64,000 bases of DNA from Conexibacter stalactiti (GTDB taxonomy: Bacteria; Actinomycetota; Thermoleophilia; Solirubrobacterales; Solirubrobacteraceae). This document shows positions 7,268-20,045 of the stretch, one piece after another; position 1 is the stretch's first letter, and each line of letters starts with the position of its first letter. The notes under the pieces were generated by a model. The model was not told where the DNA came from. It searched no databases and saw nothing but the letters and a program-made list of their open reading frames with translations. The position numbers and the translations under genes were made by a program. The stretch lies in assembly GCF_035967765.1 (NCBI RefSeq), contig NZ_JAYWIT010000025.1, one strand, 5' to 3'.

Positions 7268-7852
7268 ATGGCACGACGCTCACTTCGTCCCCAGCTCAAC
7301 CAGATCCGCCAGTGGGTCCGACAGGGCCGCACTGATGCCTGGATCGCGCACCAGCTCGAAGTCACGACGCAGCAGATCGCGTCCTTCAAGCGTGAGAACG
7401 AACTCGTCGCCGACGAGGTCGACACCGATACCGGTGCCGACTTCGACGACGAGATCGACCTCCGCGCGGAGGACGACGAGCTGATCGCCGCTGAACTCGA
7501 AGCAGCGCAGGCCGCCAAGGCCAAGGCAGAGGCGGAAGCCGCCGAAGCCAAGGCCAAGGAAGATGCCGCGCGGGCCAAGGCCCGCAAGCAGGACGCGGAG
7601 ACCGACGACGAGGACGGCGACAAGCCCTCCCGTCGACGTGGTCGCCGCGGTGGTCGTGGTCGCCGCAAGGCCGCCGGACCGCTCGAGGGAACGTTCGACC
7701 ACGGCGAGGAGGGCTACGGACTGTGGCTCGACCCCGCGGTGCAGGACGATCCCGTCTACGCCGAGCACTGGGCGGGTCACCGTCCGATCGAGATCACGAT
7801 CGAGGAAGACCAGATCGTGATCCGGCGCGTCGGCGAAGACGACGACGAGTAA
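7268..7852 (+). CDS. Hypothetical protein with HTH-like N-terminus and Arg/Gly tract
   Basis: A 194-residue protein of no family I can name. Residues 5-45 resemble a small helix-turn-helix (QIRQWVRQGRTDAWIAHQLEV). Residues 50-120 are an acidic, then alternating Ala/Lys/Glu coiled coil. Residues 125-138 are a dense RRRGRRGGRGRR patch likely to bind nucleic acid. The C-terminal 55 residues look folded (EGYGLWLDPAVQDDP ... IEITIEEDQIVIRRV). The ATG follows a TAGTGT box by 9 nt. An inverted repeat lies 40 bp after the stop. The layout suggests an RNA- or DNA-associated protein; this is inference. Confidence 0.7.
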   Translation: MARRSLRPQLNQIRQWVRQGRTDAWIAHQLEVTTQQIASFKRENELVADEVDTDTGADFDDEIDLRAEDDELIAAELEAAQAAKAKAEAEAAEAKAKEDAARAKARKQDAETDDEDGDKPSRRRGRRGGRGRRKAAGPLEGTFDHGEEGYGLWLDPAVQDDPVYAEHWAGHRPIEITIEEDQIVIRRVGEDDDE

Positions 7853-7891
7853 GCGCGATCGGCTGACGCCGATCGCGTAGATGAACCGCAG

Positions 7892-7921
7892 CGGTGCAAC
7901 TGGCTGGGGCCGGTTGCACCG
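7892..7921. repeat. Inverted repeat CGGTGCAAC...GTTGCACCG
   Basis: Nine-base arms (7892-7900, 7913-7921) with a 12-nt loop lie between two convergent genes and may act as a terminator. The arm sequence is shared with the palindrome before the R2-like gene (41650-41671), so a protein-binding role is also possible. Confidence 0.5.
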
Positions 7922-7936
7922 TCATCGGCTGCCGTC

Positions 7937-8296
7937 CTACGGCCGGTCGAGCGGCTTCTGCTGCTGCTCCAGCTCCTGTCGCGTGCGGCGCTTGCCGCCC
8001 GACCAGTCGAGTGCCTCGCGCACGTAGCGCGAGAAGGCGACCCCGGCGACGGTCTGGGCGTCCCAGGCGTTGGGATTGTTCGGCACGGTGTCCATCGCGA
8101 CGTCGAGCACCCAGTCGCTGCCCTCGCCGTAGAGGCGCGCGAGGTCGTCGGTCGTGAAGGCGCCGCCGAGCCGGCGGCGCAGCTCGTCGTAGACGGCGTC
8201 GGCGACCCGCTCGAGCTGCGCGCGGTCGGACGGGTCGGCCTCGCGCAGGCGGCGCTGGCCTTCCTGCCACAGGTGAAGCGCTGTCTCGGTCTGCAC
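7937..8296 (-). CDS. Hypothetical protein downstream of ftsB (119 aa)
   Basis: Unrecognised family. The product is helical and acidic, beginning VQTETALHLWQEGQRRLRE and containing ARLYGEGSDWVLDVAMDTVP, and ends in a Gln/Lys-rich tail. No membrane segment or Cys motif. The GTG at 8296 is supported by a TACCCT box exactly 7 nt upstream; the longer frame upstream is Arg-rich and runs antisense to nothing useful. It follows ftsB in the same direction with a 32-bp gap but appears to have its own leaderless promoter. A role in cell division is only guilt by association. Confidence 0.7.
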   Translation of the reverse strand: MQTETALHLWQEGQRRLREADPSDRAQLERVADAVYDELRRRLGGAFTTDDLARLYGEGSDWVLDVAMDTVPNNPNAWDAQTVAGVAFSRYVREALDWSGGKRRTRQELEQQQKPLDRP

Positions 8297-8303
8297 CCGT
8301 CGG

Positions 8304-8309
8304 AGGGTA
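8304..8309 (-). promoter_or_regulatory. -10 box of a leaderless promoter
   Basis: TACCCT on the minus strand, 7 nt before the GTG at 8296. Confidence 0.5.
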
Positions 8310-8328
8310 GCGAGCGAGCCGCTCCGCT

Positions 8329-8694
8329 TCAGTCGTCGGGCAGGCCGCTGACGACGTAGGGGCGCTCGCCCGGCCGCACCATCCCGAGGCGGCGGGCCTC
8401 GGTCTCGATCGTGCGCGGCTCTCTCAGCGCGCCGGCGCGTCTGCTGAGCGCCTCGTGCTCGACCTCCAGCTGGCGCAGCTGCTCGTGCTTGGCGTTCGAG
8501 TCGCGCCACGTCGAGACGTACGAGCGGGCGGGCTGCACGTAGAGCGCGACGACGCCGACCAGCAGCAGCAACAGCGCGACGCGGCCGACGCGATCCCAGC
8601 GCACCCGCATCGCGGCGGCGCCGAAGGCGGTCTGCGCCGGCGGGCGCTGCGGTCGGTCACGACGGTCACGGCGGGGCGGTTCGACGGGCGGCAT
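8329..8694 (-). CDS. FtsB/DivIC-type septum formation initiator
   Basis: A 121-residue single-pass membrane protein of the FtsB/DivIC family, which bridges FtsL and FtsQ-type proteins in the divisome. A basic, Pro/Arg-rich N-terminus of about 40 residues is followed by one span (ALLLLLVGVVALYV), then a coiled coil (KHEQLRQLEVEHEALSRRAGAL) and the typical closing segment IETEARRLGMVRPGERPYVV. The ATG at 8694 has GAAGGG 8 nt before it; a GTG at 8736 would add 14 residues. It lies downstream of eno in the same direction, a gene order common in Gram-positive bacteria. Confidence 0.85.
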   Translation of the reverse strand: MPPVEPPRRDRRDRPQRPPAQTAFGAAAMRVRWDRVGRVALLLLLVGVVALYVQPARSYVSTWRDSNAKHEQLRQLEVEHEALSRRAGALREPRTIETEARRLGMVRPGERPYVVSGLPDD

Positions 8695-8872
8695 TGGGAG
8701 AACCCTTCGCCCGCCCCCATCGTTCTCCTTCACCAACTCAACGATGCAACGACGCCACCGTCAAAGGTCTGTAGCGCGTCGGATCGTGGATGCCACGCGC
8801 GGCACGGCGGGCCGATCAGGCCGGAGGCCTTTGAGGCTCGCCGGGTCGTGCGTGGCGCCGCGAGGCGATGCG

Positions 8873-10146
<1,274 letters not shown>

Positions 10147-10150
<4 letters not shown>

Positions 10151-11004
10151 GCGTCTCGGTCTCCTGGTTCGGGTTCGTTCATGCGCGCTCGGACGTAGTA
10201 CCCGAGCTGCTCGTCGGTGGTCAGCTCGTCCCACGCGCGGCCGTCGGCCGCGGCGAACGCCGCCGCATCATCGACGCGGCCGCGGAAACGGCCGCTGGCC
10301 GCGCGCAGCGCCAGCTCGGGATCGACCTTCAGCTTGCGCGCGACGTTGACGGCCGCGAACAGCACGTCGCCGAGCTCGTGGAAGCGGGCGTCACGGGCGG
10401 CTTCGCCGTCGACCTCGGCGACCTCGATCAGCTCGTCGAGCTCGTCGCGGACCGACTGCAGCGGCCCCTCGACGCCGGGGAAGTCGAAGCCGCTGGAGGC
10501 GGCACGCCGCTGGACCTTGCGCGCGTACAGCAGCGACGGCAGGTTCTCCGGGACCTCGGCGAAGATGCCGCGCTCGCGGCCGTCCTCGCCCTGCTTGATC
10601 TTGTCCCAGTTGGCGAGCACCTCGCCGGAGGTCTGCACCGCGTCGGCCGCGACCGCCAGCGCGGCCTCGGTCTCGGCGCTGTCGGGCGGGAAGAGGTGCG
10701 GGTGGCGCCGGATCAGCTTCTGGCGCGTGTTCTCCGCGACGGCGGCGAGGTCACCGGCCCCGCGCTCCTCCAAGAGGAGCGCGAGGAAGTGGACCTGGAA
10801 GAGCACGTCGCCGAGCTCGTCGAGCAGCTTGGCGTCGTCGCGGCGGTTGGCCGCGTCGGCCAGCTCATACGCCTCTTCGAGCGTGTGCGGGACGATCGTC
10901 CGCTCGTCCTGCTCGCGGTCCCACGGGCATTCGCGCCGCAGGTGCCGGGTCAGCTCGTCGAGGCGCAGCAGCGCCGCTTGGATCTCTGGTCGGCTCGAAT
11001 CCAC
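10147..11004 (-). CDS. mazG: Nucleoside triphosphate pyrophosphohydrolase MazG
   Basis: A 285-residue two-domain MazG, which hydrolyses NTPs/dNTPs to monophosphates and pyrophosphate as house-cleaning. The N-terminal domain has CPWDREQDERTIVPHTLEEAYEL, with the EExxE metal motif, and LLDELGDVLFQVHF (ELGDxL, ExxD). The second domain repeats the pattern: ELDELIEV and HELGDVLFAAVN. The GTG start is 9 nt after a TAGTCT box. It is followed by eno with a 4-bp overlap and preceded by the foldase lipoprotein gene. Confidence 0.95.
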
Positions 11005-11053
11005 AGACGCGGCAGACTACCCAGTGGTGATCTGCCGCGCCTGCGCGGGAGTG

Positions 11054-12232
11054 CTACGGCGTCGTCGACGTGGCGACGGAGCCGCCCGCGGTCGCCGTCG
11101 GCGTCGCTCTTCTCGGAGCGTTCGAGCAGAACTGGTCGATCACGTACTCTCTGCGGCAGTTCGTGGCTCTCGCCCATCTGTCCTGGAACTCTCTGCCGAA
11201 CTCCGTCAGCTCTCTCGTCGAGTTCTGCTGTCTGAGCAGCTCTCTGATCTGCTCTCTGGACTCGGCGAGCGAGCTCTGTCTCGCCGGCGTGACGCCGGTG
11301 ACGCGGACGATGTACCAGCCGAACTGACCTCTGACCGGGCCGACGATGACGTCTTCTCTGGCGTTGAAGGCGGCCGTGTCGAGCGCTCTGTCCTGCTGGC
11401 CTCTGGCGACGCCGGCGAGTCTGCCGCCGTTGCCCTTGGAGAGCGCGTCGGTCGAGTATCTTCTCGCCGCCGCGGCCCAGGAGGTGCCGCCCTCGATCGC
11501 TCTCTTGGCCTCTTCGGCCTGCGCCTCGGTTCTCGTCAGGATGATCTCGAGGTCACGGCGCTCAGGAACAGCGAACTGCTCTCTGTTTCTGTTGTAGTAG
11601 TCCGTGATCTGCGCCTCGGTGACGTTGCCGGCGCTTCTCTGGATCTTCTCCGAGATTCTCGTGCCGAGCTCGTTGACCCGCAGGCGGAAGAGGACGTCCT
11701 CGTTGGTCATGCCGGACTGTCTGAGGAATCTCTCGTAGTCGCCTCTTCTGGGGAACGACTGTCTCTTCGTCTCGGCGAGCACTCTCTCGACGTCTCTGTC
11801 GGTGACGCTGACGCCGAGGTCCTCAGCTTCCTTGTCGAACCAGATCGCCTGGATCAGCAGCGCCATCGTCTGCTGTCTGATCTGCGTATCGAGCTGTCTG
11901 CACTGAGCTCTCAGCGCGCTCTGGGCCGGCACTCTCTGGCCTCTGACCGCTCTCGCCTGTCTCTCGAGCGCCGCGATGCATCTGGCGTACGTGGGCGGAT
12001 CGGGGACGACGGCCTCGCCGCCCTGGGCGCTGGCACTCTTGGCCGTGATGACAGCCCAGCGGTCATAATCGGCCTTCGTCACGGCCTCCCCGTCGACTGA
12101 AGCGACGGCGTTGCTCGGCACATCGTTGCCGCTCTCGTCGTCACCGCCGCACGCGGCGATGGTGAAAGCAAGCGCGAAAAAGGCGCCAAGCGCCAGCAGA
12201 ATGCGGATTGGCTTGGTCACAGACGTGGGCAC
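11054..12232 (-). CDS. SurA/PrsA-like peptidyl-prolyl isomerase lipoprotein
   Basis: A 392-residue exported foldase. It begins with a lipoprotein signal peptide whose lipobox is TIAAC with Cys28, then a Ser/Asp linker, a SurA N-like helical chaperone domain (about 40-215) and a parvulin domain (about 220-330) with TRTEAQAEEAKRAIEG, GGRLAGVARG and GPVRGQFGWYIVRVTGV. It should sit on the outer face of the membrane and help fold secreted proteins. AGGAG is spaced 10 nt before the GTG start. Its arginine codons are strikingly skewed to AGA: 10 of the 11 in a C-terminal stretch I counted. The gene lies between mfd and mazG, all co-directional. Confidence 0.88.
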   Translation of the reverse strand: MPTSVTKPIRILLALGAFFALAFTIAACGGDDESGNDVPSNAVASVDGEAVTKADYDRWAVITAKSASAQGGEAVVPDPPTYARCIAALERQARAVRGQRVPAQSALRAQCRQLDTQIRQQTMALLIQAIWFDKEAEDLGVSVTDRDVERVLAETKRQSFPRRGDYERFLRQSGMTNEDVLFRLRVNELGTRISEKIQRSAGNVTEAQITDYYNRNREQFAVPERRDLEIILTRTEAQAEEAKRAIEGGTSWAAAARRYSTDALSKGNGGRLAGVARGQQDRALDTAAFNAREDVIVGPVRGQFGWYIVRVTGVTPARQSSLAESREQIRELLRQQNSTRELTEFGREFQDRWARATNCRREYVIDQFCSNAPRRATPTATAGGSVATSTTP

Positions 12233-12322
12233 TGTACAGAGTCTCCTTGCTCGGTGCGGCAGTTCAACTGATTATTGGGATGTCTTGCAATTGAGGCTTT
12301 GCTTGGCCACGTTCACACCGTT

Positions 12323-15670
<3,348 letters not shown>

Positions 15671-15777
15671 GGAAGAGGGCAGGCACAGCGACCGCAAAGA
15701 GCGGCCGCAGCCTGTCAGCAGTCTAGGCCGTGATTCTCACGACTTCCTAAGCACGTGAGCGGGCAACCAGTGGTCCA

Positions 15778-16368
15778 CTACGCGAGGTCCAGCTCTCCGA
15801 GCACGATCCGCTCGGCCGTGTCGGTCGCGCGCTCGATCAGGTCCTGGACATCGCCCTTCGGCTCGCTGAAGCGGCCGAGCACGTAGGCGGCGACGCGGTC
15901 GGGATCGGTCGTCGGCGGCCGGTCGACGCCGATCCGCACGCGTCCGAAGTCGGGGCTGCCGAGCTCGCGCTTGAGCGACTTGAGGCCGTTGTGGCCGGCG
16001 AGACCGCCGCCCATGCGGGCGCGGATGTCTCCGAACGGCAGGTCGATCTCGTCGTGCAGCACGACGATCCGCTCCAGCGGGACTCTGTAGGCGCCGCGGG
16101 CGGGGCCTGCCGATCTGCCCGACTCGTTCATGTACGTCTGCGGCAGCAGGACCGCGACGCGTGGACCCCCGGGGCCTGTGCGGCCGTCGGTGACGAGGCC
16201 GGCGAACTTTCTCTTCGCGCGGGGAAGCTGCCAGCGCGCGGCGAGCGCGCTGGCGACTTCGAAGCCGATGTTGTGCCGCGTGGCCGCGTACTGCGAGCCG
16301 GGGTTCCCCAGCCCGACGACGAGCCAGTCGACCGGCGACGCGCCCGCGGCGGAACGCCCCAGGCGCAT
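15778..16368 (-). CDS. pth: Peptidyl-tRNA hydrolase
   Basis: A 196-residue Pth that frees tRNAs from prematurely released peptidyl-tRNA. Conserved elements are VVGLGNPGSQYAATRHNIGF (with catalytic His), LLPQTYMNESG, VLHDEIDLPFGDIR (catalytic Asp) and GHNGLKSL. It follows rplY after only 6 bp, the classical rplY-pth arrangement, and the ATG is fixed by homology with a 13-residue lead. Confidence 0.97.
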   Translation of the reverse strand: MRLGRSAAGASPVDWLVVGLGNPGSQYAATRHNIGFEVASALAARWQLPRAKRKFAGLVTDGRTGPGGPRVAVLLPQTYMNESGRSAGPARGAYRVPLERIVVLHDEIDLPFGDIRARMGGGLAGHNGLKSLKRELGSPDFGRVRIGVDRPPTTDPDRVAAYVLGRFSEPKGDVQDLIERATDTAERIVLGELDLA

Positions 16369-16374
16369 CGCGAC

Positions 16375-17019
16375 CTACTCCGCGGAGTCGCCCTCGGCGG
16401 CGGGTCTGTCGCTGGCGACCTCGGTCTCGGTCTCGATCTCGTCCTCGCTCTCGACCGAGAGCTTCGGCGCGAGCACGGAGGCGAGGACGGTCTCCTCGAG
16501 GTCGTCGAGCAGCGTGACGCCCGACGGAGGCGTGAGCGCCGAGAGGTAGACGGTGTCGCCGACCTCGACCTTCGAGACGTCGAGCTCGATCACGTCCGGG
16601 ATCTCGTTCGGCAACGCCTCTATGTTGATCTCGCGCGTGACCTGCTCGAGCACGCCGCCGGACTTGATGCCGGGGGCGTCGTCGGCGTTCACGAACTCGA
16701 CCACGACGGTCGCGTGGATTCTCTGCGACAGATCGACGCGCAGCAGGTCGACGTGCAGCATGTTCCCGGTGACCGGGTGACGATGGTGGTCCTTGAGGAC
16801 GACCGGCGTCTGCGCGCCATCAAGCGTCAGCTGGATGACGGCGCCGCCGTGCGCGAGCGCGTTGCGCAGCTCGCGAGCGTCGACCTGGAACGGGACGGGG
16901 TCAGCGTCCCCGCCGTAGACGATGCCCGGCACGAACCCGCTACGACGAAGACGGCGGGTTGAGCGGGAGCCTTCGATCTCGCGGGGAGCGACGGTGAGTG
17001 TGGTCTCTTCTGCAGCCAT
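16375..17019 (-). CDS. rplY: 50S ribosomal protein L25/CTC form
   Basis: A 214-residue L25 of the long CTC (general stress) type, binding 5S rRNA in the ribosome. The N-terminal L25 domain (GSRSTRRLRRSGFVPGIVYG, DHHRHPVTGNMLHVDLLRV) is followed by the TL5/CTC C-terminal beta domain and an acidic tail rich in Glu and Ser. It is transcribed with pth. Confidence 0.95.
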   Translation of the reverse strand: MAAEETTLTVAPREIEGSRSTRRLRRSGFVPGIVYGGDADPVPFQVDARELRNALAHGGAVIQLTLDGAQTPVVLKDHHRHPVTGNMLHVDLLRVDLSQRIHATVVVEFVNADDAPGIKSGGVLEQVTREINIEALPNEIPDVIELDVSKVEVGDTVYLSALTPPSGVTLLDDLEETVLASVLAPKLSVESEDEIETETEVASDRPAAEGDSAE

Positions 17020-17075
17020 GAGCGGCGAATAAGGGTAGACGATCGCCGCGATCGGCGTGGTCCCCTGCGTCGCGG

Positions 17076-17420
17076 CTACGAACGGTCGCGCTGCCGCACG
17101 GGCGCGCGGCGCGGCTCAGGCGTGTGCGCGGGACGGCGCTGCCTCGGCGGCACGAGGTCGGCGAGACGCTCCCCGGAGCGCAGGCGGACGCGCGCCGGAA
17201 CGGCATCGGGCAGCGGCAGGCCGCCGGAGGAGGGCCCGCGCGGCGGCTGCGGCAGGATGCGGTCGTTGCCGCCCCCGCCGCCGTCGTCGTCCTCCTGCGG
17301 GGGCGCCCACGGCGTCACCCGCTCGTCGCGCAGCAGCGGCAGCAGGAGCAGCATGCCGAAGCCGAGGCCCAGCAGGTGCAGCGAGCCGAACACGACGACG
17401 ACGAGCGTCTCTTCGCCCAT
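17076..17420 (-). CDS. Small membrane protein with Pro/Arg-rich tail (114 aa)
   Basis: Unrecognised. One hydrophobic segment near the N-terminus (TLVVVVFGSLHLLGLGFGMLLLLPLL) is followed by an acidic Asp/Gly patch and a Pro/Arg-rich, probably disordered cytoplasmic tail ending RRAPVRQRDRS. The ATG at 17420 follows a TACGCT box by 6 nt, which supports the gene and its start. It stands between the GH2 gene and rplY in the same direction. Confidence 0.6.
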   Translation of the reverse strand: MGEETLVVVVFGSLHLLGLGFGMLLLLPLLRDERVTPWAPPQEDDDGGGGGNDRILPQPPRGPSSGGLPLPDAVPARVRLRSGERLADLVPPRQRRPAHTPEPRRAPVRQRDRS

Positions 17421-17426
17421 GCACGC

Positions 17427-17432
17427 AGCGTA
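17427..17432 (-). promoter_or_regulatory. -10 box of a leaderless promoter
   Basis: TACGCT on the minus strand, 6 nt before the ATG at 17420. Confidence 0.5.
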
Positions 17433-17458
17433 GCGCCGCGCGCGTGTGAGCGGGGGAT

Positions 17459-19453
17459 TTACCGTCTCGCGCTGCCGCGCGGGACGTACTGACGCGACGC
17501 GCGATAACTGGTGCGCAGCACGTCGTAGGCCGGCTTGCGCGTGAAGTCGAGCCGCACGAGGCCCTTCTGGTGGATCGGCGGCGTCGGCCACGGGTTGCCG
17601 CCGCCCCACGCGTTGCGGATGCGGAACTCCTGCAGAGCCCAGTAGACGCTGCCGCTCAGCCACGGCTTGCTCGCGAACGCGGCGAGGTGGTAGGCGACGA
17701 ACTCTCTCTGGAACTCGTAGGTGCCCTTCTCCTCGACCGGGCCGTCGCGGTTGGCCTCCGCGCCGTACTCGGTCACCGCGATCGCCTGCTTCGGGTAGCA
17801 GGCGCGCAGCTGGTCGAGGAACGGGTCGAGCTCGTCGCGGTCGGCGATGTTGCCGCCGACGCCGGTGTACCAGCCGAAGTAGTCGTTCATCCCCAGCACG
17901 TCGATCGGCGCGTACGAGGCCTGGCAGCCGCTCTCCGGGTGACCGGCGAAGGCGAGGCCGACGAGCGCGGTCGGGTGCAGCGTGCGGATCAGGTCGGCGC
18001 TAGTTCTGAGGTACGACGCCTGGTTGCGACCGGGCGAGCTGGCCATCTCGTTGCCGACCGACCAGACCGCGATCGACGGGTGGTTGCGGTTGGCGAGCAG
18101 GTCCTCTCTGACCTCCTGCAGCGCCAGCTTGCGGAACTCCGCGCGGCCGAGGTCGGCCTCCGACAGCTGGTAGGTCGAGGGGATCTCCGACCACAGCAGC
18201 ATCCCCTGACGGTCGGCCAGCTGCTGGAAGCTCGGATGCAGCGGGTAGTGGGCGCGCACCAGCGTCGAGCCGGAGTCGCGCACGAGTCTCATCAGCGACG
18301 CCCGGTCGGCGTTGTTCATCGCCGAGCCGCGCGCGAGCGTGTCCTCGTGGATCGCCACGCCGCGGAAGCGGACCGTCTGTCCGTTGAGCGCGAGCTGCCC
18401 GGAACCGGAGACGACGAGCGAGCGGATGCCCGTCTCGAGCGTGTAGCCGGCGACCTCGGTCGCTCTTCTCTCGTTGGCGCCCTGGGCGCCCGCGACGAGC
18501 CGCACGCGGTAGAGGCTCGGTCTCGCCGGCGACCACAGTCTCGGGTTTCTGACGATCGTTCTCGTCGTCAGCGTGACCGACTTGCCGGCGGCGACCACCT
18601 GCTCGCCGAAGTCGAGCGGCTGCGTGCCGAAGCGCCCTCTGAGCGTCACGAGCTGATTGCCGCGCGTGTAGTTGGTGACCGTCGCGTTGGCCGTCACCGT
18701 CGCGCTGCCGCCGACCTTCGGCAGGCTCGGTGAGACCTGCACGTCGGTCAGGTCGAGGCGGTCGACCTTGCGCAGGTAGACCTCGCGCTGCAGGCCGCCG
18801 TAGTTCCACCAGCCGGTCGCCGGGATCGGCTGGCTGACGATCCCCTCCGGTATCGCGCGGCGGTTGTCGGCGCGGATGACGAGGCGGTTGACGCCCTTCG
18901 CGTTGAGGTTCGGCAGCTCCAGCTCGAACGGCGTGTAGCCGCCGATGTGCTCGCCGAGCTTGCGCCCGTTGAGCCATATCGTCGCGCGGAAGTTGACCGC
19001 CTCGAAGCGCACGATCCAGCGGTCCGTTCTCGCCGTTCTGCTGGCGGGCAGACGGAAGTCCTTGCGATACCAGCCAATCGAGCCCTCGTACGACTCGCGC
19101 GTGGAGCCGCCGACGTTCCAGACCATCGGCGCGGTCGTGCCGCTCCAGCCGTCGACGCCGCTCTGCGAGTAGAAGCGCTGCGGGACGCCGGCGTCCTCGA
19201 GGTCGGCGCGGAAGAGCCACGGGCCGTCGACCAGGATGCGGTCGTCCTGCCCTTCGAGGTAGAGCGGCGCACCCGCCGGGACGGTGACCTCGCTGGAAGG
19301 CGCGGTCATCGGCGTCGTCGGCGCGGCCGGCGAGGTCGGCGGCGCGGGAGCGGCGCCGGTCTCCTCTTCAGCGGAGGCGACGGTCGGCGCGAGCGCGGCG
19401 CCGCAGAGGGCGAGCGCGATGGCGAAAGCGGGGAACGACGGACGGCGCGGCAT
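17459..19453 (-). CDS. Secreted glycoside hydrolase family 2 (beta-glucuronidase/galactosidase-like)
   Basis: A 664-residue exported GH2 enzyme. Residues 1-28 are a Sec signal peptide ending ASA, then a Pro/Thr/Ala-rich linker to about 55. The GH2 sugar-binding domain covers about 60-230 (RFEAVNFRATIWLNGRKLGEH, GWWNYGGLQREVYL). The Ig-like domain follows to about 340, and then the TIM barrel with WSVGNEM (acid/base Glu469) and VTEYGAE (nucleophile Glu562). WALQEFR near the C-terminus is also typical. It is expected to remove beta-linked glucuronate, galactose or mannose outside the cell. A TACTCT box lies 10 nt upstream of the ATG, and an 18-bp palindrome lies further upstream. No sugar transporter is adjacent. 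Confidence 0.9.
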   Translation of the reverse strand: MPRRPSFPAFAIALALCGAALAPTVASAEEETGAAPAPPTSPAAPTTPMTAPSSEVTVPAGAPLYLEGQDDRILVDGPWLFRADLEDAGVPQRFYSQSGVDGWSGTTAPMVWNVGGSTRESYEGSIGWYRKDFRLPASRTARTDRWIVRFEAVNFRATIWLNGRKLGEHIGGYTPFELELPNLNAKGVNRLVIRADNRRAIPEGIVSQPIPATGWWNYGGLQREVYLRKVDRLDLTDVQVSPSLPKVGGSATVTANATVTNYTRGNQLVTLRGRFGTQPLDFGEQVVAAGKSVTLTTRTIVRNPRLWSPARPSLYRVRLVAGAQGANERRATEVAGYTLETGIRSLVVSGSGQLALNGQTVRFRGVAIHEDTLARGSAMNNADRASLMRLVRDSGSTLVRAHYPLHPSFQQLADRQGMLLWSEIPSTYQLSEADLGRAEFRKLALQEVREDLLANRNHPSIAVWSVGNEMASSPGRNQASYLRTSADLIRTLHPTALVGLAFAGHPESGCQASYAPIDVLGMNDYFGWYTGVGGNIADRDELDPFLDQLRACYPKQAIAVTEYGAEANRDGPVEEKGTYEFQREFVAYHLAAFASKPWLSGSVYWALQEFRIRNAWGGGNPWPTPPIHQKGLVRLDFTRKPAYDVLRTSYRASRQYVPRGSARR

Positions 19454-19505
19454 CGACGGCTGGAGAGTACGGAAGGGTCCCGACAGTTGCGGCGTCCGCC
19501 GAGGG

Positions 19506-19523
19506 GTGTCAGAAGTCTGACAC
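19506..19523. promoter_or_regulatory. 18-bp palindrome, candidate operator
   Basis: GTGTCAGA-AG-TCTGACAC lies in the 139-bp gap between divergent genes, about 37 bp upstream of the GH2 gene's candidate -10 box. The symmetry suits a dimeric regulator; none can be named. Confidence 0.5.
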
Positions 19524-19592
19524 AGTCAAATGGGTCGCTGACGACGACTGCCAGTGGCGCGAGCCCGCTCCGATCGGGGATGATGGCGATCG

Positions 19593-20042
19593 ATGGGCCG
19601 CCCCAGCCGTTACCTCGTCGTCGCCGCCGCGGCGGTCCTCTTCCTGCTGGCGAGCGCCGGCCTCGCGCGCGTGCTGAACGCCAACTCGGCCGAACGCGCC
19701 GCGATCGAGACCGCGCTGGAGGCGCAGGCCGGCGGCAACGTCCGTGCGCTCGTGGCGTCGATCGACGGCTGCGCCCAGGACGCCGGCTGCCGCGCCTCCG
19801 CGGAGGCCAACGCCGCCGCGCTCAGATCGAGCGGCGAGGTGAAGGTCGCGCGGCTGGATCTCTCGACCAACTTCTCGCCGTTCGGCGCCGACGGCACCGC
19901 GCGCGTCGTGTGGACGACGCCGACCCGCTTGACGGTCGTGCAGTGCGCGCGCATCCACCGTGCCGGTGACGTCTTCGGCGGGATCGAGGTCGAGCTGCTC
20001 GATCTCAGCAGACCGATCGACCGCGAGAGCAGCTGCCCGTAG
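19593..20042 (+). CDS. Hypothetical exported or membrane-anchored protein (149 aa)
   Basis: Unrecognised. A membrane segment or uncleaved signal at residues 7-25 precedes an extracytoplasmic domain of about 120 residues with four Cys: a C-x5-C pair (CAQDAGC), one in VQCARI and one at the C-terminus (SSCP), which could form two disulfides. The fold pattern (alternating short helix and strands ending in GGIEVELLDLSRP) is reminiscent of the small NTF2-like secreted domains, but this is weak. Divergent from the GH2 gene, convergent with the next gene 3 bp away. Confidence 0.65.
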   Translation: MGRPSRYLVVAAAAVLFLLASAGLARVLNANSAERAAIETALEAQAGGNVRALVASIDGCAQDAGCRASAEANAAALRSSGEVKVARLDLSTNFSPFGADGTARVVWTTPTRLTVVQCARIHRAGDVFGGIEVELLDLSRPIDRESSCP

Positions 20043-20045
20043 GTC

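Noticed and set aside
11105..11960. Apparent CTCT/TCTG repeat tract on the plus strand
   Set aside because: Not a tandem repeat; it is the complement of frequent AGA-GAG and AGA-CAG codons in the foldase gene (reported as a codon-use finding).
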